Origin: Ligilactobacillus ceti DSM 22408
GTDB taxonomy: Bacteria; Bacillota; Bacilli; Lactobacillales; Lactobacillaceae
Assembly (NCBI RefSeq): GCF_000423245.1
Contig: NZ_KE383993.1
Coordinates: forward strand, 390,079-454,078
Direction of reading: 5' to 3'
Length of the DNA stretch: 64,000 nucleotides
The position numbers and the translations under genes were made by a program. The notes below the pieces were generated by a model that saw nothing but the letters and a program-made list of their open reading frames with translations, ran no database searches and was not told the origin of the DNA. Below, piece after piece: positions 51,337 through 60,089 of this stretch (the first letter of the stretch is position 1; every line of letters starts with the position of its first letter).

Positions 51337-53391
51337 ATGTCTAAAAACACAAAGAAATTGCTTACTACAACAGTTGTTGCCAGCGCGCTTTTAGTTGGTG
51401 GAAGTAACGGTGTGATTCATGCCGACCAAACAAATGATCAACCAACTGACAATGAACAAAAACCAAAAGTTTTACAAGTGCCAAAACAAACTAACAAGGT
51501 AACATTAAAAAGTAGTCCGCAAAAACAAGCACAAGAAATACCAGCAACACCCGCACCAAAACCAGCAGTGGCAGCTCCTGTAGCGAAAGTACCTGCTGTG
51601 AAAGTTACACCAAAGAAAGTGCAACCAGTTGTTAAAAATCAGGAAGCACAACCAAAAACACAATTTACAGCTTATGCAGCTGATCAAGCAAGTATTATGG
51701 TATCACCATATATTAAAACAACTTTAGCTCCAAATGGTAAAACCGGAACATGGAAGATGCAGCTTCAATTAGCAAAAGCGATGCAAGGTTTTTCTGAACA
51801 AATGAAAAAACTAGCTAAAACAGGTGCATATCCTCATGGACGTGACGGTAAAAATAAAATTGCTTATGTACGTTACACCATTACATTACCAAAAGGTGTT
51901 ACTTTAACACCAGGCTCCATGATCATTAATAATAACTGTTCCTTTATTAATGGTGGGGGAATTACTTGGAAACAAGATGGACAAAAGATTAACTTTAGAA
52001 TTCCTTTAATTGATGTTAACTGGCTACAAATTTATGATGGTTATGAAAATGATATCAAAGATCCCGCAGCTCATGCGATTGATACTGATTTCGCCTATGA
52101 AATTACTGATCCAGCAGCTTTAAAACAAAGTATTGAATCTCAAGGTGATTTTGCCTTTTATCCAAGTGGATTTGGTGCTATGTTTGGATTTGGGTTGCAA
52201 GAATTCTATACTGATAAGAGTTTTGCGCCAATTCTGGGTGGACCAGCTACAACAACATCCAAAGAAGTTAAATGGCCAAATAAATTTGATTTAGGTAATG
52301 TTGATCTTCCAGGTCAAGGGATTATTGCCGATCATCCGCAAGTAACAATTGATGGTAAAGATGGTTATATTATTAAAGACCATAACGATCTCACTGTCAG
52401 AGCTATTTTAAATGTTAAAAAAGTTAAAGAACAATTAGCTCAAATCAAAACATTTACATCATTTTCTGATAAAGAAATTGCTTTGAAAAATGTCAAAAGT
52501 GATTTTACCGCAGAATTCAAATTACCAGCTGGCGTAGATTTCGTGGCTAGCCAACCAGTGTTAAAAGGCTCCAATGGTTTCTATAAAATTACGAGCTACA
52601 ATTATGATCCTGTCACACGGATTTTAAAAGTGGTTATGCAATTAAAAGATGATGCTAAAATTAAGACTTTAGCTGATTTAAGTGCCGCTGTAAATGGTAT
52701 GAATGATGAATTAGTACTTGATTGGAAGATTAATGTTCCAGCAGGTCAAGTTAATGGCTATGCTTATCCAGCAGTAACATTATTTGATACAAATAATAAT
52801 GCTCAAAATGGTAAAGTAACCAAAACATATCAAGTTACAGGTACTTTCCAAGGACAATTACAAGCTGATGCAACCTTAGTGCAAGCACCTGTTTTAGGTG
52901 TCGTTCCATTTAACTTTGGTTGGAAGAGTCAAGATCAACTTAACTTGTTTACACCAGTCGAAATTACTTTCGTCAGCGCTGATAAAAAACAAGGGACAGT
53001 TAATAATCCAGGTAAAGTGGTGACAATTGCGGATAAAGATGCTGTTGTTTCAGTTGCAAAAGCTGAACCAGGCTTTAAATTCGTTAACTGGACAGATGAA
53101 CAAGGAAATGTTGTTAGTGAAGATGCAACACTTACAATTAAAGCTGATCAAAATGGTAACTGGCATGAAGGGCATTTTACAGCACACTTCAAAAAAGAAA
53201 TTAAACCAGCTCCAAAACCTGATCCAAAGCCAACACCTAAACCAACGCCTAAACCAGAACAACCAAAACCAGAAAAAACATTGCCAACAACAGGGGAAAC
53301 AAGTAATCATGCTGCTTTCTTAGGTTTAATGGCATTAGCAACAGCTGGCATTGGTGCTGCAATTAATGGCTTAAAACGTAAAGTAAAATAG
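51337..53391 (+). CDS. LPTTG-anchored surface protein with InlB-like C-terminal repeat
   Basis: The 684-residue precursor has a Sec signal peptide (about residues 1-30; KKLLTTTVVASALLVGG then HADQ) and a Pro/Lys/Gln-rich stalk (about 35-120). A large beta-rich ectodomain follows, with a Listeria-type B-repeat-like segment near 545-625 (VEITFVSADKKQGTVNNPG then VNWTDEQGNVV). At the end come a Pro-Lys-rich wall-spanning region (PKPDPKPTPKPTPK), LPTTG at 649-653 and a hydrophobic helix with a basic tail. Sortase A should attach it to the peptidoglycan. Ligand unknown. It starts at ATG 51337 behind AGGAGTG. Confidence 0.93.
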   Translation: MSKNTKKLLTTTVVASALLVGGSNGVIHADQTNDQPTDNEQKPKVLQVPKQTNKVTLKSSPQKQAQEIPATPAPKPAVAAPVAKVPAVKVTPKKVQPVVKNQEAQPKTQFTAYAADQASIMVSPYIKTTLAPNGKTGTWKMQLQLAKAMQGFSEQMKKLAKTGAYPHGRDGKNKIAYVRYTITLPKGVTLTPGSMIINNNCSFINGGGITWKQDGQKINFRIPLIDVNWLQIYDGYENDIKDPAAHAIDTDFAYEITDPAALKQSIESQGDFAFYPSGFGAMFGFGLQEFYTDKSFAPILGGPATTTSKEVKWPNKFDLGNVDLPGQGIIADHPQVTIDGKDGYIIKDHNDLTVRAILNVKKVKEQLAQIKTFTSFSDKEIALKNVKSDFTAEFKLPAGVDFVASQPVLKGSNGFYKITSYNYDPVTRILKVVMQLKDDAKIKTLADLSAAVNGMNDELVLDWKINVPAGQVNGYAYPAVTLFDTNNNAQNGKVTKTYQVTGTFQGQLQADATLVQAPVLGVVPFNFGWKSQDQLNLFTPVEITFVSADKKQGTVNNPGKVVTIADKDAVVSVAKAEPGFKFVNWTDEQGNVVSEDATLTIKADQNGNWHEGHFTAHFKKEIKPAPKPDPKPTPKPTPKPEQPKPEKTLPTTGETSNHAAFLGLMALATAGIGAAINGLKRKVK

Positions 53392-53399
53392 AAATTTTG

Positions 53400-53433
53400 A
53401 AGCGATTAAGATGAAAGTCTTAGTCGCTTTTTT
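53400..53433 (+). terminator. Terminator after the LPTTG protein gene
   Basis: AAGCGATTAAGA (53400-53411) pairs with TCTTAGTCGCTT (53418-53429), one G-U pair, then T. Confidence 0.92.
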
Positions 53434-53789
53434 AGTTGATGTAAAATATTAATTTAAAAACATTCTAAAAATTTATGTTTAATAGTAGAATTAACAAGCA
53501 TATTACTAGCGTTATTTTTTAATAAGTTCTACAATATGGTTGTATTCCTAACATATATTCATTTATCTTTTAATCAATTACATCTCAATTGTTTAACTCC
53601 CTTTAAATAATTGAGGTGTTTTTGTAGTTTACAGATAAAATATAAGTTGGAAATCTAAAAAATTTGTGATAAGTTATATTTACAGACTTTTGAAAGCGCT
53701 TTTATAATTTTAAATATATTATTAAACGTTTAAAAGATATACATAAGATAAAAATTTACGAAGGGATTATATTAGAGGTGAGGTTATAA
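53434..53789 (+). promoter_or_regulatory. Promoter region of adhesin 1 with terminator and cre-like site
   Basis: The 356-base gap before adhesin 1 has three signals. A stem-loop CATCTCAATT / AATTGAGGTG (53581-53590, 53609-53618) with T run could be an extra terminator or remnant. TGAAAGCGCTTTTA (53691-53704) fits the CcpA cre consensus TGWAARCGYTWNCW at 13 of 14 positions. A perfect TATAAT (53703-53708) overlaps its end, with TTACAG (53680-53685) 17 bases upstream as a weak -35 box. cre in the core promoter predicts catabolite repression. No small ORF is convincing. Confidence 0.7.
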
Positions 53790-56700
53790 ATGTTCAAAAA
53801 AGCTAAAACCTGGTTAATGTTAGCGAGTATGTTAGCGTCATTTGCCGTGACGCCCGTAACGAGTGTTATTCAGGCTAATAATGTAACGCAAGAAAAGGTG
53901 GTTAACCCACAAGCTATGCAGTCGGAACCAGTACCGTCTCCGCAAGCAAATGTCAATAATGCTAAATGGGATGCAAAAATTAGTTGGCCACAAGCAAGTG
54001 ATAATCATCCTTATAGTGGAGGAAGTGTTATTTCACTTTATAATCATATTCAAGTTTCCGGAACACAAAATGTGATGCAATCCGGGAGTATGGTTGTAAA
54101 CACTTTGCCCAAAGCACAATTTGAAAAACCAGTGGCAACTGATTTTAAAAAGATTACTAATAAAAAAATTAAAGATATTAAAGTGATTGATGATCCAAAT
54201 GATACTAATTATAAAATCGTAATTACTTTAAATAAAATGTTAGGCGGCGAAAAAGCGGCGATTCCGATTAAAATCCGTTTGAAAGCTTACGATAAACAAA
54301 CGAATCAAGGGACACAAAATTTATCTAAAAACACTGTGAAAATTGATTTTATGACACAAACTGGTCAAATTGTAAGTAGTTCTGATTTTACAATTATTGG
54401 TCAAGCGGTCATTCATGGTTTGTCTAATAATTACGCTAATGTGCATGAATTAAGTCATTATGTAATCGATGGTGAGGCGCATAATTATAAATTTAAACCA
54501 AATACAATTTTGAATAAGAGTGGTTATATTTCAGATTTAAATTTATTATATTTGTCTAATTCTGATCCGAGAATGAGACGGTTATATGCGAAAATTCCTC
54601 AAGAATTCAAAGTTGATACTAAAAATACGGCCTGGAAATATGATGCCAAACTCAAGCAATATTATAAAGATATTCCGGTCAATGAATATAATATGAAAAC
54701 AGCAACTGTGCCAATCGATGTCAGCGGCTTTGATATGGCTCCTTATACTTCAATTAATAAAGTGAAGGAGTTTAAGATTCATTTCACGCTGAGAGCTTTA
54801 AATCCAGATGGTTCCATTGCGACTGATCTAGAACCTGTTCGCTATTTTAATGATACAAAAATATTTATTGATATCACAAAATGGGGCGGGAAATTCAGAT
54901 TCCAACCACAAAATTGGATCAAAGCGATTAATCAAGACTATCAACCTTTAATGAAGGAATATCATAAAAGTCTTTATGGAAATACCTATTTAACAAAAGG
55001 TTTAGCGGTAGCGGATGTTTTAAAGAATTATTTAATTCGTTATACAAATCAAAATGTTTTAGAGTATAAATATGACGAAGTTACGGGTGGAATGCAAAAA
55101 GATGCTACGGTGAAAATTGTTTCGGGTAGTATAAATATTCCTATGATTAGAACGATTAAAAAAGTTCGTTTAATGTATCTTGGTGATTTAACAGCACAAG
55201 AGAAAGCTGATTTAACTAAAGCTTTAAAAGGGACTAAAGTATATGGCTATAGTTATCCTGGTCATAAAACATTATTAACAGACAATGTGCCGATTTATTT
55301 TGGATCAGATTATAAATCATCATTTAATAAAGAGAAATATCGCGCTGTGAACCCGGATAATAAATACTATAATAAGATCGAATTTGTTTACCCAAATGGT
55401 GGTCTAACTTTTAAAACGAAAGCAGTCATTAAAAAGATGATTACTAATATGTATGACGATGTGATTTTAGGGTTTAATCCAGCTCAGATAAACTCATTAT
55501 TAAAATCATCTGGTGGTAATAATAATGCACAAGGAGCAGCGGAATTAACAGCGGTTGATTCCAACGGTCAAAATTTGCATATTATTCATGGTAATTCATA
55601 TGGTTTCGATAAAGTGGATTTTAATTATAATTATTTTACTACGTTGAAAAATCGTTATGAGAAAAAACCGGATACGGATATCCAACGGACTGATAAAAAT
55701 AAACATGAAAAAGTTCCTATCTTTAATACTTGGGATGAAACAATCATTATTAAAAGTGAATTCCAGCATCAGTTAACCGGGTTAAATAATTTAAAGATTA
55801 ATAATCCAGTGACTCCTCAGAATGAAACAATTTATTATTTGGTGCCTAAAGATACATTTCCTGCCAAACAACAACCGGATTTGAAAATTAAGGCCACATA
55901 TTATGGTTATACGAAAACACAAAATTTAATTGTCGCTCAAGTACTAAACCATAAAATCGATCCCAAAACGATTATCGAACCATGGGGAACAATTGAAGAA
56001 ATTAAATTACATTTACGCATTTCACCATCCATGCGCATTGGTAAATATGATGTGAAAGTAGCCCTCGCGATTGATAACAATAAACCCGGTTTTAAAAATG
56101 GTAAAAATGTCGGAATTAAAGAAGAGAATTATTTACCTGATTTAAAATGGAATGGTATCCCGATTACGACAAAATATAATCATAGTGAGATTCCGGGAGA
56201 ATATACTGATTTGGGATCCACTGAATTCAAGTATCATCCACCGGGACTATTGATTGCTTATAAACATGTCAAAGCTCACGGGGAGATTGACCAACATTAT
56301 GGTTTGTCTACTGGGAAGTCTGTGACTTTTAATGATGAGATTGATTATCGAATTGCTTTACGTAATGATCAAGAAAATAATTCAATTGAACGTTTAACAG
56401 CGATTGATATCTTACCTTATAAAGGTGATTACAATATTACGCCTAATAAAAAAGGTGAATATACGAAACGGAATTCTCAATTTAAAACACCATTAATTGG
56501 TGTCGACAAGTCGGATAAATTCGATATTTATTACTCTACTGATAAACCAGTTAAAGAGCTAAACAATAATTTAAAAGCTACTTGGATGAAGACCTTACCA
56601 AAAGATCCAGCTCAAGTTACCATGATTAAATTTGTTTTAAAACAAGGGCAAGAATTGAAAGAAAATGAAGAAGCTGTCATCACATTACATGCTAAAATGC

Positions 56701-58103
56701 CAAGCGATAATCGTTTGGCTGACCAAGCAAAAGCTTATAATAGTTTTGCGTTTACAGATGCAAGTACATTGGATGCTGATGGTTTTATTGAAAGTTTAGA
56801 ATCTGAAACGGTGCTGAGCTATCGAAGAACGAACGTTAAATTAATCAAGAAAGATCGTAAAACAAAACAACCACTTGCTGGAGCGGAATTTAGTTTATAT
56901 TCTGATAAAGAAAAGAAAGTTATTAAAGAACATCTAAAAACTAATGATCAAGGTGAAGTTGAATTACCGGATTTAGTCGTTGGTTTTCCATATACTTTAA
57001 CTGAAACGAAAGCTCCCAAAGGTTACTATATTAATGATCAAAAATTGAAATTTGTTGCGAAAGAAAAACAAACTTTAGAATTCTTAGATCAATTTGATCG
57101 TAAAATTGATATTAGCGTGCATAAAAATTGGATTGATGCACCAGCTGACAAACCAGCGATCAAACTCCAATTAATGCGTGATGGTCAAGCCTTCCAAAAA
57201 CCAGTTACATTAGATCATAACCAACTCGACTATAAGTGGAACGTCTCACAATATAGTCCTGCTGGTAAACTTTATAACTATACTGTCCAAGAAGTGGGCG
57301 GTAAAAATAATCAAGTTGTTTTAGCTGGTCAAACTTACGCCGTAAGTACAACTAAGACAAGCAACCATACGATTATTACTAATACTAATGTCGGTCAAAC
57401 AATTTCCGTTGTTAAAAAATGGGCTGATGATCAAAACCGTGACAAGCAACGACCAGATAAAATTCATATTCATTTATTAGCGAATGGTCAAGCAGTAAAA
57501 GAGGCTGACTTAGATGAAAATCATCAATGGCAAGTTGATTTTACTCAATTACCAGTTTATGAAAATGGTCAAAAGATTAAATATACAGTTACAGAAGATC
57601 AAGTTCATGGTTATCAAGCAACAATTGAACAAAAAGATAATAACTTTATTATTACTAATAAGCACGAAGTGGCTTTAACAACGATTGCCGGAAAAGTTGT
57701 CTGGGATGATCAAAATGATGTCGATCATATCCGACCAACAGCCGTTAACGTAACGTTATACGCCAATGGAAAAGAAGTAACAACGATTCCTGTGACAGCT
57801 GATTGGAAATTTACTTTCAAAGATTTACCAATGAACGAAAACGGAAAACCAATTGTCTATACAATCGGTCAAAACGTAATCAAAGATTACACAACAAAAA
57901 TTGATCAAAACACATATACAATTGTGAACCGTCATCGTCGTCCAGCAAAACCAGTTCCAACACCAAAAGAACCAACTAAACCAGTGAAACCTGTTTTACC
58001 AAAAACCGGGATGAACGCCAATGATTTAATGTCATTTATCGGTTGGATTTTCTTAATTACAGCTGGTGGATTTATGTTGTTAAAGCGTAAATTAACTAAC
58101 TAG
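53790..58103 (+). CDS. Giant LPKTG-anchored Cna_B-domain adhesin (adhesin 1)
   Basis: The 1437-residue precursor has a Sec signal peptide (about residues 1-30: WLMLASMLASFAVTP then VIQANN) and a long divergent ectodomain (about 30-1014). A SpaA-like domain follows (1015-1105; KDRKTKQPLAGAEFSLYSD and TETKAPKGYY), then three Cna_B domains (about 1105-1200, 1203-1295 and 1297-1380). LPKTG is at 1403-1407, then a hydrophobic helix and basic tail. Cna_B stalks are usually stiffened by Lys-Asn isopeptide bonds helped by a Glu (Glu1269 in domain 2); domain 3 has Gln1361 there. Start ATG 53790 follows GGTGAGG. It is paralogous to the gene at 60090. Confidence 0.93.
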   Translation: MFKKAKTWLMLASMLASFAVTPVTSVIQANNVTQEKVVNPQAMQSEPVPSPQANVNNAKWDAKISWPQASDNHPYSGGSVISLYNHIQVSGTQNVMQSGSMVVNTLPKAQFEKPVATDFKKITNKKIKDIKVIDDPNDTNYKIVITLNKMLGGEKAAIPIKIRLKAYDKQTNQGTQNLSKNTVKIDFMTQTGQIVSSSDFTIIGQAVIHGLSNNYANVHELSHYVIDGEAHNYKFKPNTILNKSGYISDLNLLYLSNSDPRMRRLYAKIPQEFKVDTKNTAWKYDAKLKQYYKDIPVNEYNMKTATVPIDVSGFDMAPYTSINKVKEFKIHFTLRALNPDGSIATDLEPVRYFNDTKIFIDITKWGGKFRFQPQNWIKAINQDYQPLMKEYHKSLYGNTYLTKGLAVADVLKNYLIRYTNQNVLEYKYDEVTGGMQKDATVKIVSGSINIPMIRTIKKVRLMYLGDLTAQEKADLTKALKGTKVYGYSYPGHKTLLTDNVPIYFGSDYKSSFNKEKYRAVNPDNKYYNKIEFVYPNGGLTFKTKAVIKKMITNMYDDVILGFNPAQINSLLKSSGGNNNAQGAAELTAVDSNGQNLHIIHGNSYGFDKVDFNYNYFTTLKNRYEKKPDTDIQRTDKNKHEKVPIFNTWDETIIIKSEFQHQLTGLNNLKINNPVTPQNETIYYLVPKDTFPAKQQPDLKIKATYYGYTKTQNLIVAQVLNHKIDPKTIIEPWGTIEEIKLHLRISPSMRIGKYDVKVALAIDNNKPGFKNGKNVGIKEENYLPDLKWNGIPITTKYNHSEIPGEYTDLGSTEFKYHPPGLLIAYKHVKAHGEIDQHYGLSTGKSVTFNDEIDYRIALRNDQENNSIERLTAIDILPYKGDYNITPNKKGEYTKRNSQFKTPLIGVDKSDKFDIYYSTDKPVKELNNNLKATWMKTLPKDPAQVTMIKFVLKQGQELKENEEAVITLHAKMPSDNRLADQAKAYNSFAFTDASTLDADGFIESLESETVLSYRRTNVKLIKKDRKTKQPLAGAEFSLYSDKEKKVIKEHLKTNDQGEVELPDLVVGFPYTLTETKAPKGYYINDQKLKFVAKEKQTLEFLDQFDRKIDISVHKNWIDAPADKPAIKLQLMRDGQAFQKPVTLDHNQLDYKWNVSQYSPAGKLYNYTVQEVGGKNNQVVLAGQTYAVSTTKTSNHTIITNTNVGQTISVVKKWADDQNRDKQRPDKIHIHLLANGQAVKEADLDENHQWQVDFTQLPVYENGQKIKYTVTEDQVHGYQATIEQKDNNFIITNKHEVALTTIAGKVVWDDQNDVDHIRPTAVNVTLYANGKEVTTIPVTADWKFTFKDLPMNENGKPIVYTIGQNVIKDYTTKIDQNTYTIVNRHRRPAKPVPTPKEPTKPVKPVLPKTGMNANDLMSFIGWIFLITAGGFMLLKRKLTN
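56832..57721 (+). repeat. 890-bp direct repeat, copy 1 (SpaA and Cna_B coding)
   Basis: Bases 56832-57721 align without any insertion or deletion to 63111-64000 at a constant offset of 6279 bases; the second copy continues past the window. Both encode the SpaA, Cna_B1 and Cna_B2 parts and the start of Cna_B3. Long stretches are identical at DNA level, including synonymous positions, so recent duplication or gene conversion is likely. Confidence 0.9.
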
Positions 58104-58114
58104 AATCGAACTAA

Positions 58115-58144
58115 AACACCTCACATTTTGTGGGGTGTTTTTTT
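58115..58144 (+). terminator. Terminator after adhesin 1
   Basis: AACACCTCACA (58115-58125) and TGTGGGGTGTT (58129-58139), one G-U pair, then T7. Nearly identical to the terminator after msrA. Confidence 0.92.
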
Positions 58145-58157
58145 ATGAAAAAACAAG

Positions 58158-58207
58158 CTTACTTATTGTAAGTCTTCCTGAAACATGTTAATATACATTG
58201 TGAACAA
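58158..58207 (+). promoter_or_regulatory. sodA promoter with CTTAC-n5-GTAAG dyad and TTGTGAACAA element
   Basis: TTGTAA (58166-58171), 17-base spacer, TAATAT (58189-58194). The perfect dyad CTTACTTATTGTAAG (58158-58172) covers the -35 box and TTGTGAACAA (58198-58207) follows the -10 box by 3 bases. Sequence and spacing match the metA promoter. Confidence 0.75.
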
Positions 58208-58233
58208 CTTAATTATATTTAGGAGTGATTAAC

Positions 58234-58848
58234 ATGACATACCAATTACCAGAATTACCTTATGCTTATGATGCTTTAGAACCTGCAATCGATGAATTAA
58301 CAATGCATTTACATCATGATAAACATCATGCTGCTTACGTTAATAATTTGAATGCAGCTTTAGTTGATTCACCAGAATTAGCTGATAAATCAATTGAAGA
58401 GCTCTTAGCTAATTTAGATTTAGTTCCTGAAAATGTGCGGACAGCTGTCAGAAATAATGGTGGTGGCCATGCTAATCACTCTTTATTCTGGAAAGTGATG
58501 ACACCAGATGCACCAACAGAACCAACTGTTGAATTATTGCAAGCAATTGAAGCTAAGTTTGGTTCATTTGATGAATTCAAAGTTCAATTCACGAAAGCTG
58601 CAAGTACACGTTTTGGTTCAGGTTGGGCTTGGTTAGTTGTTAACGAAAATCGCGAATTGGAAATTATGTCCACACCAAACCAAGATTCGCCAATTATGAT
58701 TGGTAAAACACCAATTTTAGGCTTAGATGTTTGGGAACATGCTTACTATAAAAAATATAGCAACGTGCGCCCAGATTATATTAAAGCTTTTTGGTCAGTA
58801 ATTAATTGGTATTATGTGGGCGAATTATATGCCGCAGCGATTAAATAA
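58234..58848 (+). CDS. sodA: Superoxide dismutase (Mn/Fe family)
   Basis: The 204-residue enzyme converts superoxide to hydrogen peroxide and oxygen. Metal ligands are visible: His in [17 protein letters not shown], His in [14 protein letters not shown], and the Asp-His pair in [13 protein letters not shown]. The [11 protein letters not shown] and DVWEHAYY forms favour manganese. It starts at ATG 58234 after AGGAGTG; an in-frame ATG 58225 is within the binding site. It begins the oxidative-defence block sodA-msrB-msrA. Confidence 0.96.
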   Translation: MTYQLPELPYAYDALEPAIDELTMHLHHDKHHAAYVNNLNAALVDSPELADKSIEELLANLDLVPENVRTAVRNNGGGHANHSLFWKVMTPDAPTEPTVELLQAIEAKFGSFDEFKVQFTKAASTRFGSGWAWLVVNENRELEIMSTPNQDSPIMIGKTPILGLDVWEHAYYKKYSNVRPDYIKAFWSVINWYYVGELYAAAIK

Positions 58849-58882
58849 TTTTGTGAACCACCTTTAATAAACTTTTGACAAG

Positions 58883-58926
58883 CATACATTCTTTAATTGC
58901 CATTAATTTTAGAATGTATGTTTGTT
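58883..58926 (+). terminator. Stem-loop between sodA and msrB
   Basis: CATACATTCT (58883-58892) pairs perfectly with AGAATGTATG (58911-58920); the stem extends by three more pairs beyond one mismatch (CAA/TTG). TTTG and TTTTT follow. It probably terminates sodA, with some read-through to msrB. Confidence 0.75.
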
Positions 58927-58945
58927 TTTGAAAGGAAGATGTTTT

Positions 58946-59386
58946 ATGCAAGAAAAGCAATCAGAATTAGAACAACGGATTGGATCATTAGCTTATCAAG
59001 TTACGCAAAATGCGCAGACCGAACATGCCTTTACTGGCGAATATGATAATTTTTTTGATAAAGGGATTTATGTCGATATTGTCAGTGGTGAACCTTTATT
59101 TTCATCACAAGATAAATATAATGCGGGGTGTGGTTGGCCTTCATTTACACGACCTATTGAAAATCGCATGGTGACTAATCATGAAGATACCTCTTATGGA
59201 ATGCATCGCGTTGAAGTGAAGAGCCGGCAAGCACAATCACATTTAGGTCATGTTTTTAATGATGGACCAAGTGATCAAGGTGGACTCCGTTATTGTATTA
59301 ACTCAGCAGCGTTGAAATTTATACCTTATGATCAATTAGAAGAAGCAGGGTATGCCGAGTATCGCAAACTTTTTAAGGAGGGATAA
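58946..59386 (+). CDS. msrB: Peptide-methionine (R)-S-oxide reductase
   Basis: The 146-residue enzyme reduces methionine-R-sulfoxide. It has [43 protein letters not shown] with the catalytic Cys in RYCIN, and no CxxC pairs ([10 protein letters not shown] has Ser in place of the zinc Cys), so it is a zinc-free form. I chose ATG 58946 after AAAGGAAG. msrA begins 3 bases after it. Confidence 0.95.
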   Translation: MQEKQSELEQRIGSLAYQVTQNAQTEHAFTGEYDNFFDKGIYVDIVSGEPLFSSQDKYNAGCGWPSFTRPIENRMVTNHEDTSYGMHRVEVKSRQAQSHLGHVFNDGPSDQGGLRYCINSAALKFIPYDQLEEAGYAEYRKLFKEG

Positions 59387-59388
59387 AG

Positions 59389-59892
59389 ATGGCTTTAGAA
59401 AAAGCAATTTTTGCTGGTGGTTGTTTTTGGTGTATGGTACAACCATTTGATCAACATCCGGGAGTGGAGAGTGTCATATCTGGTTATACAGGCGGAACAA
59501 CAGAGAATCCGACTTATGAAGAAGTTTGTAGTCATCTGACGGGTCATACAGAAGCAGTTGAAATTACGTTTGATCCGGAAATTATTTCTTATCCTGAATT
59601 ATTACAAATCTATTGGCAACAAACAGATCCAACTGATGCTCAAGATCGGGGAGATTCTTATCGCCCCGTTATATTTGTGAATAGTCCTCAACAACGGCAA
59701 ATGGCAGAAGAATCGAAACAAGCCTTAGCTGCTAGCGGGCGCTTTGATCAGAAGATTGTCACTTCGATTGAAGATGCACAACCATTTTATCCTGCTGAAG
59801 AATATCATCAATATTTTTATCAAAAGAATCCTTTGCGAGCTTATTTAGCAGAATTAGGACGCGAAAAATTTATTCAAGAACATTGGAAATAA
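59389..59892 (+). CDS. msrA: Peptide-methionine (S)-S-oxide reductase
   Basis: The 167-residue enzyme reduces methionine-S-sulfoxide. The catalytic motif [18 protein letters not shown] and the following [33 protein letters not shown] are typical. The CMVQPF segment replaces the more usual CTEAPF. It starts at ATG 59389 two bases after the msrB stop codon, behind AAGGAGGG, so both reductases are translated together. Confidence 0.96.
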   Translation: MALEKAIFAGGCFWCMVQPFDQHPGVESVISGYTGGTTENPTYEEVCSHLTGHTEAVEITFDPEIISYPELLQIYWQQTDPTDAQDRGDSYRPVIFVNSPQQRQMAEESKQALAASGRFDQKIVTSIEDAQPFYPAEEYHQYFYQKNPLRAYLAELGREKFIQEHWK

Positions 59893-59899
59893 CCGACAA

Positions 59900-59930
59900 A
59901 ACACCTCACAAAATGTGGGGTGTTTTTTTA
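59900..59930 (+). terminator. Terminator after msrA
   Basis: AACACCTCACA (59900-59910) and TGTGGGGTGTT (59914-59924), then T. It differs from the adhesin 1 terminator (58115-58144) essentially only in the loop. Confidence 0.9.
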
Positions 59931-59998
59931 TTCGAGCGGTCTGAGCAGATAGTTTGGCACTGGAGTGAATCAATGATAGAGTTTATAATAAGAGATTT

Positions 59999-60012
59999 TG
60001 TAAACGTTTTTA
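59999..60012 (+). promoter_or_regulatory. cre-like site upstream of adhesin 2
   Basis: TGTAAACGTTTTTA fits the CcpA cre consensus TGWAARCGYTWNCW at 13 of 14 positions and lies 77 bases before the start codon, a position comparable to the cre-like site of adhesin 1. A TATATT element follows at 60011. Confidence 0.6.
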
Positions 60013-60089
60013 TATTTTAAAATAAATCAATATAAAAAATATACAAAAATAAAACTATGAAGGGATTATATTTAGGGGTGAGGTTATAA

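Noticed and set aside
53027..53323. Lysine/glutamine-rich frames within the wall-spanning region of the LPTTG gene
   Set aside because: They are shadows of the repetitive Pro-Lys coding sequence in other frames and on the other strand.
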